A stretch of 6,035 nt of DNA, from assembly GCA_004525355.1 (NCBI GenBank), contig SPCK01000141.1, positions 1 through 6,035 on the forward strand, given 5' to 3'. The first letter of the stretch is position 1. Each line of letters starts with the position of its first letter. This DNA comes from Spirochaetales bacterium (GTDB taxonomy: Bacteria > Spirochaetota > Spirochaetia > Treponematales > UBA12059). Position numbers and translations under genes: made by a program. The notes beneath the pieces are model-generated. The model was given only the letters and a program-made list of their open reading frames with translations. It did no database searches and was not told where the DNA came from. Positions 1 through 6,035 of this stretch are shown here, piece by piece.

Positions 1-261
1 ATCCAAGAAACGGTGGCACGCCTCGCAGTGAAACCAGTGCCGGTGCCCGGCAATACCCGCCGCAAAAAAGCGTTCCGTTCCGTGTTCGTCGCAATGCAGC
101 ACGAACGACTCCGCCTTTCCACGGCTTTCCAGGTAGCCAAGCGCGCGGTAAACCGTCGCCTGGTCACAGGCGGAATCGATGGCTGCCAGGACCCCCGCTG
201 CCGATAGCGGCTCCGACGCGTCCTCGAGGGCTCCCAGTACGAGGGATCTTGCACGTGTCAT
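1..261 (-). CDS. Fur/Zur-family metalloregulator, partial (C-terminus off the left edge)
   Basis: This is a DNA-binding metal-responsive repressor, of which 87 N-terminal residues are visible. The winged-helix part ends in DQATVYRALGYLE (residues 33-45), the recognition-helix signature of the Fur family. It is followed by HRHWFHCEACHRF (73-85), which carries the H-x-H and C79-x-x-C82 pattern; the CxxC is the first half of the structural zinc site. The second CxxC and the dimerisation domain lie beyond position 1. The ATG at 261-259 overlaps the znuB stop (ATGA) and has a strong AGGAGG Shine-Dalgarno six bases upstream, which fixes the start. The N-terminus is short: residues before the first helix that Fur proteins usually have (often with a T-P/x-Q-R motif) are absent. 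Position as last gene of a znu operon suggests a zinc sensor (Zur), but Fur, Mur or PerR cannot be excluded without the C-terminus. Confidence 0.88.
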   Translation of the reverse strand, partial: MTRARSLVLGALEDASEPLSAAGVLAAIDSACDQATVYRALGYLESRGKAESFVLHCDEHGTERFFAAGIAGHRHWFHCEACHRFLD

Positions 262-1136
262 CGTGTTCCTCCTGCGGCGGAATGGCGTTTTCTCACGGCT
301 TGAAGCAATCCTCGAGCGGCAGCCGTACCCAGGAATACGGCCCCGGACATGACGACGACCACCGCTCCGGCGGGCAAGTCCAGCGTCCAGCTGGTTGCCA
401 GGCCTCCCAGCGAGAACAACGCCGACAGGAGAACACCGCCGACCATCATGCCAGCCAGGCTCCGAGCCGTATAGCCTGCCGTACCCGCAGGCAGGGTCAA
501 CATCGCGATCACCATGACGATTCCGACGAAGGTCTGGAGCAGGACGATGGCCAGGGCTGTGACCGTCAAGATACCCAGGAAAACGGCGACGACAGGCACG
601 CCCCTGGTTTGCGCGAATTCTTCATCAAACGCCGATGCCTCGATCTGCGGATAGAACAGCCAGGCCAACGCGAGAACGACGACATCGAGGACGGCCAGAA
701 GGACCAGGTCCCTCCCGGATACCAGGAGTATGTTGCCGAACAGGTAGCTCATGGGATCGGCATAGCCCGGGGTCTTGGCAATGAACAATACGCCCAGACT
801 CATGCCGATGGCCCAGATCGCGTTGATCACGGTATCTTCGCGCTGTTTGGCCTTGAGCGATACGATACCGATCAGGACCGCCGCGAGCACGGCGAATACA
901 AGCGCGCCCGCTATGGGCGGAAGTCCCGGGACAATGCCCTTGAACGACAGGAAAAGAGCCAGCCCTATCCCACCGAGTACCGCGTGGGAAATGGCTCCGG
1001 CAAGACCCGCAATGCGCTTGACCGTGACAATGGCTCCAAGAACGCCGAACAGGACCGACGACAGGAGCCCGGCTATGACCGCGTTTCTGACGAACGGCAT
1101 CGCCGGATCGAACAGCGCGCCAATGAATCCGTTCAT
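258..1136 (-). CDS. znuB: Zinc/manganese ABC transporter permease (ABC-3 family, ZnuB-like)
   Basis: This 292-residue integral membrane permease forms the channel through which the metal delivered by the binding protein crosses the cytoplasmic membrane, powered by the ATPase encoded upstream. About eight to nine hydrophobic segments are visible, at roughly residues 17-37, 47-65, 74-94, 103-121, 143-161, 180-213, 230-248 and 255-272. The family signature AISHAVLGG (48-56) and the later LFGNILLVS (132-140) match ABC-3 permeases of the ZnuB/TroC/MntB group. The frame stays open upstream to 1298, but that extension is Arg-rich and antisense-like. The ATG at 1136 is preferred because it overlaps the znuC stop by 4 nt (ATGA), is preceded by an AAGGCGG-like ribosome site and gives the usual family length. 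The stop likewise overlaps the fur start. Zinc versus manganese cannot be decided from the permease alone. Confidence 0.93.
   Translation of the reverse strand: MNGFIGALFDPAMPFVRNAVIAGLLSSVLFGVLGAIVTVKRIAGLAGAISHAVLGGIGLALFLSFKGIVPGLPPIAGALVFAVLAAVLIGIVSLKAKQREDTVINAIWAIGMSLGVLFIAKTPGYADPMSYLFGNILLVSGRDLVLLAVLDVVVLALAWLFYPQIEASAFDEEFAQTRGVPVVAVFLGILTVTALAIVLLQTFVGIVMVIAMLTLPAGTAGYTARSLAGMMVGGVLLSALFSLGGLATSWTLDLPAGAVVVVMSGAVFLGTAAARGLLQAVRKRHSAAGGTR
268..273 (-). promoter_or_regulatory. Ribosome binding site of the fur/zur gene
   Basis: The minus strand reads AGGAGG, then AACACG, then ATG. This perfect anti-16S match at six-base spacing lies inside the 3' end of znuB. It shows that the regulator has its own initiation signal as well as the ATGA overlap with znuB. 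Confidence 0.75.
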
Positions 1137-1975
1137 ACACCGTCCGCCTTCTCGCCGCAGCACGCGGAGTCGGGCACGGTAGTATCGTGGAGTACGCGCA
1201 GGGCCTGCCCGCCGAAGAAACCTTCTGGAGCCTCGGCAGTCGGCGCGGCGGCGTGTCTGGTGACGTTCCGCCCGCGTCCGCGGTGTTCTCCCACGCACAG
1301 TACCGTATCGGTGAGCGCGGACACATAGCCGGTATCGTGCGTTACGACGAGGATGGTGGCCGTCCCCTTGATGTCGCCCAGAGCCCGATAGAGTCCGCGT
1401 TCGCTGTCGGCGTCCATATTGGCAGTCGGTTCGTCCAGTACCAGGAAACGCGGCTTGCCCGCGAGCGCCCTGGCGACGAGCACGCGGCGGCGTTGCCCGC
1501 CCGACAATGCCGAGTACAGGCGGGCGCGCAGGTCTGAAACGCCGGCAAGCTCGAGCGCCTGGTCTATCGCTTCCTGATGCTCTCGACGGAAGCGGCCAAC
1601 CGCGCCGCGCAACCGGCCCATCCGCACGACTTCCTCTACCGTTATGGGAAAGGCGGGATCGTATGTCGTATGCTGCGGAACGTAGCCGACCGAATCCCTG
1701 GCAAAGCGAGGATTCGCGCCCAGGACCAGGACTCGCCCCGAATCGGGTCGCGCAAGGCCCAGGAGAAGGCGTAAAATGGTGGTCTTTCCGGCCCCGTTGG
1801 GTCCCAGAAGGACCGCGAACTCGCCCTCGTGGATGTGGAACGTCGCATTGTCCAGCACGGCGACCTGGCCGTACGCGTACGAGACGCCCTCGAACTTCAT
1901 GGCTATCGGTTTCGGGGCTGTTGCGATGGCTCCCGTCGCTATCGCAGCGTTGCCTGAAATCACCACGGGTTCCAT
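1133..1975 (-). CDS. znuC: Zinc/manganese ABC transporter ATP-binding protein (ZnuC-like)
   Basis: This is the cytoplasmic ATPase subunit of the metal importer, about 280 residues. Numbering from the ATG at 1975, the ABC motifs are all intact: Walker A GPNGAGKTT (58-66), Q-loop Gln in YVPQHT (101), signature LSGGQ (157-161), Walker B FLVLDEPT (177-184) and H-loop His in VVTHD (213). It has an unusual leader of about 25 Ala/Ile-rich residues before the domain proper starts at MKFEGVSYAYG, and a C-terminal tail of about 50 residues ending in SACCGEKADGV whose function I do not know. Start choice: the ATG at 1975 shares one base with the znuA stop (TGATG). A TTG at 1978 is possible. An internal ATG at 1900 would remove the leader, but it lacks an obvious ribosome site. 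The gene sits between the binding protein and the permease genes and overlaps both. Confidence 0.94.
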   Translation of the reverse strand: MEPVVISGNAAIATGAIATAPKPIAMKFEGVSYAYGQVAVLDNATFHIHEGEFAVLLGPNGAGKTTILRLLLGLARPDSGRVLVLGANPRFARDSVGYVPQHTTYDPAFPITVEEVVRMGRLRGAVGRFRREHQEAIDQALELAGVSDLRARLYSALSGGQRRRVLVARALAGKPRFLVLDEPTANMDADSERGLYRALGDIKGTATILVVTHDTGYVSALTDTVLCVGEHRGRGRNVTRHAAAPTAEAPEGFFGGQALRVLHDTTVPDSACCGEKADGV

Positions 1976-2892
1976 CAACGAACCGCCGCGCGCAACGCGT
2001 CTGCCATGATCTTGATATTCAAAAGCCAGTCGGCAGCAAGGGCGTCTATCTGTACTACGGATCCGCCGATTGCGGCGGCGACTGTCCCGGCTGCCGAGAC
2101 GGGAAACTGCGGTTGCACAAAAATGACCCTGGCGCCATCGGCCCTGGCCCTGCCTATCAAAGCGGCCAAACCTTTCTGGGTTGGTTCCTTGCCTCCCGTT
2201 TCCACGGCTTCCTGCACGATGCCGAATTCGTCGAGGAAATAGCCGAAGGATGGATGGTACACGAAGGCCGGCTTGCCCCTGAGCGGTACCAGTTCCGCGG
2301 CGAGGCCGTTGAACAGCGTATCGATTTCCCGGATAAAGGCGTCGCGGTTGTTCCGGTAGACCGAAGCGCCTGCGGGATCAAGGGCCAGAAGGGCGTTCAG
2401 GATATGTCCGACTTGAATCTTGACACTCTCATGGCCGAGCCAGACATGGGGATCCCTGCCCCCTTCGTCGTGATCGGCGTCAATAGCACCATCGTTGTCG
2501 CCATCGTCGTTGTAAGGTTTCCCTTCAAGCGAACGAAAACGGATCCCCGATATCGTGTCGACGAGCCGGATACCGGGATACAGGGAGGCGACCTTGGGAA
2601 GAAGCGCGTTCTCGAACTCCACACCTACCGTAAACCAGAGGGACGCGGTGGACAGGTCGGCCATCTGTCGAGGCGTGGGCTCGTAGGAATGGGGATTCTG
2701 ACCGGGACCGACCAGCGTGATGACTCTGATGCGGTCTCCAGCGATCCTGCCAACAAAATAGGCCTGCGGGACGATGCTTACCGCGACTGTGGGAACTCCG
2801 CGGCCGGCGACGGGCTTACCGCCCATGCCAAAAACCGGCGCGCAGGCCGCAAGTATCATCAGCGTGACTATCAGCACGCGAATTATCTTCAT
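1975..2892 (-). CDS. znuA: Zinc-binding lipoprotein, cluster 9 (TroA/ZnuA family)
   Basis: This 305-residue substrate-binding protein captures metal outside the cytoplasmic membrane and hands it to the ZnuB permease. The N-terminus is a lipoprotein signal, basic MKIIR followed by a hydrophobic stretch and the lipobox LAAC (lipidated Cys17). Expected metal ligands are visible: His68 in NPHSYEPTP, His149 in DPHVW, His213 in YHPSFGYF and Asp283 in VVQID. The third His, where manganese-specific relatives such as PsaA have Glu, favours zinc; this is inference from family knowledge. Between the first two His ligands, where ZnuA proteins often carry a His-rich loop, there is an acidic segment (127-143) with the spacing of an EF-hand calcium loop. 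The start at 2892 is chosen because of AGGAG six bases upstream and the signal peptide; the frame itself is open upstream to 3009. First gene of the operon. Confidence 0.93.
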   Translation of the reverse strand: MKIIRVLIVTLMILAACAPVFGMGGKPVAGRGVPTVAVSIVPQAYFVGRIAGDRIRVITLVGPGQNPHSYEPTPRQMADLSTASLWFTVGVEFENALLPKVASLYPGIRLVDTISGIRFRSLEGKPYNDDGDNDGAIDADHDEGGRDPHVWLGHESVKIQVGHILNALLALDPAGASVYRNNRDAFIREIDTLFNGLAAELVPLRGKPAFVYHPSFGYFLDEFGIVQEAVETGGKEPTQKGLAALIGRARADGARVIFVQPQFPVSAAGTVAAAIGGSVVQIDALAADWLLNIKIMADALRAAVR

Positions 2893-2898
2893 GGTTGA

Positions 2899-2903
2899 CT
2901 CCT
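2899..2903 (-). promoter_or_regulatory. Ribosome binding site of znuA
   Basis: AGGAG on the minus strand lies six bases before the ATG at 2892. It decides the start in favour of the lipoprotein signal peptide rather than the longer open frame reaching 3009. Confidence 0.75.
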
Positions 2904-2980
2904 GACTATCCAAGGCAGAAACGCTCGGAATCGTAGCGCCAAGGCAGTCCCGATCCTGAACGGCCGAACCGCTTTCGTCG

Positions 2981-3009
2981 AGAATACTCACAACCATGAG
3001 TTTTTGCAA
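2981..3009 (-). promoter_or_regulatory. Candidate promoter of the znuACB-fur operon
   Basis: Minus-strand TTGCAA (3009-3004) and TATTCT (2986-2981) are separated by exactly 17 bases, each matching four of six consensus positions for a housekeeping promoter. Transcription would start near 2974, leaving a leader of about 80 bases before znuA. The match is modest. Support comes mainly from its position and from the overlapping dyad at 3005-3019. Confidence 0.35.
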
Positions 3010-3019
3010 GTCATTCGCA
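3005..3019. promoter_or_regulatory. Candidate Fur-family (Zur) operator, 7-1-7 dyad
   Basis: The minus strand reads TGCGAAT-G-ACTTGCA, an inverted repeat in which five of seven pairs match around a single central base. This is the 7-1-7 geometry typical of Fur-family operators. It overlaps the candidate -35 box, where bound repressor would block RNA polymerase. The operon encodes a Fur-family regulator, so autoregulation is plausible, but a dyad of this quality can occur by chance. Confidence 0.3.
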
Positions 3020-3057
3020 TTTCTTACATCGCGGAAACACCTGCTCCCATACGAACT

Positions 3058-3293
3058 TCAACCTACATTCGCCTCGATGCCGTCGGCTTCAGTCCCCTTG
3101 GGCTTTTCCCCGTCTTTCGGCTCGCGCCTGGATGCGACAACACGCCGATGCTTGCCGCCCCGATGGGAGCCACCGTTTCCGTACCAGGCTAGACCAGGAT
3201 GTGGGCCGGGGCGACCAAGGCCCAAGCCTGCCAGTAGCTGACCGTCTTGAGCCCGAAGATTTCCCGTCTCGTGTTGCTGTCCATCATATTCAT
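3058..3293 (-). pseudogene. Probable frameshifted small membrane-protein gene
   Basis: From ATG 3293 the minus strand encodes 34 residues up to a TAG at 3191-3189. The product starts with a short polar segment, continues with REIFGLKTVSYWQAW and ends in the hydrophobic ALVAPAHILV. Five bases after the start of that stop, another frame opens at 3186 with WYGNGGSHRGGKHRR and runs 42 residues to a TGA at 3060-3058. From memory, the first part resembles short bacterial proteins with a GLK-x-V-S-x-W-Q-A-x-x-L motif, a membrane segment ending in ILFGG, and a Gly/His/Arg-rich tail. That order is what joining the two frames would give, so a one-base deletion near 3187-3191 is the likely explanation. 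No strong ribosome site is seen. The 34-codon frame could also be functional alone, or both could be chance. Confidence 0.4.
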
Positions 3294-3322
3294 AGACGCG
3301 GGAAGGCGGGTTTTTGTCTATG
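3291..3322. repeat. 7-bp inverted repeat enclosing the small ORF start codon
   Basis: CATAGAC (3291-3297) and GTCTATG (3316-3322) are perfect inverted copies separated by 18 bases. On the minus strand the distal arm contains the ATG of the small ORF starting at 3293, so a folded transcript would bury that start codon. There is no T-run after it in the minus direction, so it is not an intrinsic terminator for the pseudouridine synthase gene. A match of this size is expected several times by chance in a window this long. Confidence 0.4.
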
Positions 3323-3378
3323 GATTCTTATATGGAGATCGCGAATGGCGAAATGGCAAAGTTCGTGCCACTATCTCG

Positions 3379-4092
3379 CTAGTTCTTCTCCAGTTGGGTC
3401 ATCAGTGCCCGGAAATCCTTGGGGTAGGCCGCTTCATAGCGTTCCTTCATGCCGTTGACCGGATGAGGCAGCTCGATGGCGAGCGCATGGAGCGCCGTTC
3501 TCGTCATGAGAGGCCGCTCGGTAAGCGGATCACCCTTCCACTTGCGCTTGACCTTGGACAGGAACACCGGCTCCCCGTCACCGTACAGCGGGTCGCATGC
3601 GATGGAAAACCCGAGGGCCGCCAGATGGACGCGAACCTGGTGAGTCCTTCCGAAAAATAGCGAGGCTTCGATGATGGCAAGGGGACCTCGGCTGCCCAGG
3701 ACCGTAAACTCCGTGACGGCGGGCTTGCCGCTGCCGTCGATGATGGTGCGGTGCTTCCTGTCGCCGTCGGTTAACAGTGGCAGTTCGCATACGGTTTCCT
3801 TCCATGCTGGTCGTCCGCATACGACCGTGCGGTAGACGCTGCGCACCTGGCCCGACTCGAACGCGGCGGCGAGGGCGCGGTAGGAGTCCTCGCTGCGGGC
3901 GAATACGAGGACTCCCGAGGCTTCCGGATCGAGGACATGAACAGGCCATAGCCTTCCATGGGCCTCCTCCAGCTCATGGCTGGCGACGGGAGCGAAAGGA
4001 TCGTATCGGTCCGGAGCTGAAAGAAGTCCGGTGGGCTTGTTGACGACGAGCAGATATTCGTCTTCATGGATGATGATTGTATCGTGTTTCAT
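3379..4092 (-). CDS. RluA-family RNA pseudouridine synthase
   Basis: This 237-residue cytoplasmic enzyme isomerises uridine to pseudouridine in rRNA or tRNA. No S4 domain precedes the catalytic domain, as in RluA itself (about 220 residues). Visible motifs in order: EYLLVVNKPTGLLS (12-25); the catalytic region VHVLDPEASGVLVFA (51-65) with catalytic Asp55; VYRTVVCGRP with Tyr87; GRTHQVRVHL (148-157); DPLYGDGEPV; and TALHALAIELPHP near the C-terminus. The catalytic motif is normally HRLDxxTSG, but here the Arg is Val53. The target nucleotide cannot be read from sequence, so no gene symbol is given. The frame is open to 4254, but the extra 54 residues are not family-like. ATG 4092 lacks a ribosome site, consistent with the promoter lying only nine bases upstream. 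The gene is divergent from groEL and on the same strand as the downstream znu operon. Confidence 0.9.
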   Translation of the reverse strand: MKHDTIIIHEDEYLLVVNKPTGLLSAPDRYDPFAPVASHELEEAHGRLWPVHVLDPEASGVLVFARSEDSYRALAAAFESGQVRSVYRTVVCGRPAWKETVCELPLLTDGDRKHRTIIDGSGKPAVTEFTVLGSRGPLAIIEASLFFGRTHQVRVHLAALGFSIACDPLYGDGEPVFLSKVKRKWKGDPLTERPLMTRTALHALAIELPHPVNGMKERYEAAYPKDFRALMTQLEKN

Positions 4093-4101
4093 GCGACGCA
4101 C

Positions 4102-4130
4102 AGTATAATGGAAACCATGCAGGCGGCCAA
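4102..4130 (-). promoter_or_regulatory. Promoter of the pseudouridine synthase gene
   Basis: Minus-strand TTGGCC (4130-4125, four of six consensus) and TATACT (4107-4102, five of six) are separated by 17 bases. Only nine bases separate the -10 box from the ATG at 4092, so transcription would begin at or within a few bases of the start codon. This fits the lack of a Shine-Dalgarno sequence. A longer protein starting upstream would be incompatible with this promoter being used. Confidence 0.45.
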
Positions 4131-4243
4131 CCTGGCGAGGGCGTGCTACGGGTCGAAATAAAAAAAACGGCCTTATTAGGTAGAATTCCCCCCTGTTACC
4201 CCGAATCGACAGCGTAAAGGGCTGAAATTCGCGTGTGCGCCAC

Positions 4244-4273
4244 TTGCCGTCCATGCAAGCTTTTTAGTATTTT
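4244..4273 (+). promoter_or_regulatory. Weak candidate groEL promoter
   Basis: TTGCCG (4244-4249) is followed by TATTTT (4268-4273) at 18 bases, or by TAGTAT (4265-4270) at 15 bases. Each box matches four of six consensus positions. Transcription would start near 4280, at the edge of the inverted repeat at 4281-4297, giving a leader of about 130 bases. This is the best plus-strand candidate upstream of groEL but it is weak, and an alternative-sigma promoter could have been missed. Confidence 0.2.
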
Positions 4274-4280
4274 TCTACCA

Positions 4281-4297
4281 CGAACCGCACCGGTTCG
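4281..4297. repeat. Perfect 7-bp inverted repeat upstream of groEL
   Basis: CGAACCG-CAC-CGGTTCG forms a seven-pair stem with a three-base loop, flanked by AT-rich sequence. No T-run follows in either direction, so it is not an intrinsic terminator. It lies about 110 bases before groEL. It could be an operator, or a stem-loop at the 5' end of the groEL transcript if the candidate promoter is used. One or two such repeats are expected by chance in a window this size. Confidence 0.5.
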
Positions 4298-4302
4298 AAT
4301 AA

Positions 4303-6035
<1,733 letters not shown>

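Noticed and set aside
249..1328. 359-codon open frame on the plus strand
   Set aside because: It is antisense to znuB and the end of znuC. Its product is dominated by Arg, Gln, Asp and Gly, has no domain, and contradicts the clear membrane permease on the other strand.
1507..2898. 463-codon open frame on the plus strand
   Set aside because: It is antisense to znuC and znuA, both of which have complete family motifs, and the plus-strand product shows no recognisable motif.
2910..2947. 9-bp direct repeat CCAAGGCAG (2910-2918 and 2939-2947) in the znuA leader
   Set aside because: A repeat this short within a few tens of bases is expected about once by chance in a window this size, and it matches no known regulatory motif.
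3294..3378. Possible terminator after the pseudouridine synthase gene
   Set aside because: I looked for a GC-rich stem followed by T residues on the minus strand and found none; read-through towards the znu operon cannot be excluded.
2996..3660. Plus-strand open frames of about 80-140 codons between znuA and the pseudouridine synthase gene
   Set aside because: The products look like random Pro/Arg/Ser-rich translation, lack ribosome sites, and partly run antisense to the pseudouridine synthase.
4155..4195. T8 run on the minus strand as an intrinsic terminator
   Set aside because: No GC-rich hairpin precedes it. It also lies upstream of the pseudouridine synthase promoter, where an AT-rich upstream element is as likely.

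Overview
The window reads as ordinary bacterial chromosome from a GC-rich organism. The near-complete GroEL at the right end resembles spirochaete (Treponema/Spirochaeta-type) GroEL from memory, with an N-terminus beginning MAKQLLF, the stretch LSGVEQIS and the motif AYSMVKEG. The lipoprotein-type substrate-binding protein also fits that group. This placement is inference, since no search could be run.

Layout, left to right. Positions 1-2892 hold a four-gene minus-strand operon transcribed right to left: znuA (lipoprotein metal-binding protein), znuC (ATPase), znuB (permease) and a Fur/Zur-type regulator that runs off the left edge. All three junctions overlap: 1 nt at znuA/znuC, 4 nt at znuC/znuB and 4 nt at znuB/fur. 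The four proteins are therefore probably translationally coupled. Together they form a high-affinity zinc (possibly manganese) importer encoded with its likely repressor. A weak promoter and a 7-1-7 dyad overlapping its -35 box lie about 90-130 nt upstream of znuA and could be the site of autoregulation.

Positions 2893-3378 have no intact conventional gene. They contain the znu leader and promoter, plus what looks like a broken small membrane-protein gene on the minus strand: a 34-codon frame ending in TAG, followed by a Gly/Arg/Lys-rich tail in another frame. Positions 3379-4092 (minus) encode an RluA-family pseudouridine synthase with an atypical active-site motif (HVLD instead of HRLD). 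Its promoter appears to sit so close to the start codon that the mRNA would be leaderless or nearly so.

Positions 4093-4407 are a divergent intergenic region with an AT-rich patch, a perfect 7-bp inverted repeat and a weak candidate groEL promoter. From 4408 to the right edge is groEL on the plus strand, complete except for its last codons. No groES precedes it and no CIRCE element is visible.

I do not see a wholly new multi-gene system. The points most worth following are the EF-hand-like acidic loop in ZnuA, the degraded small ORF, the Arg-to-Val change in the pseudouridine synthase, and the candidate operators.
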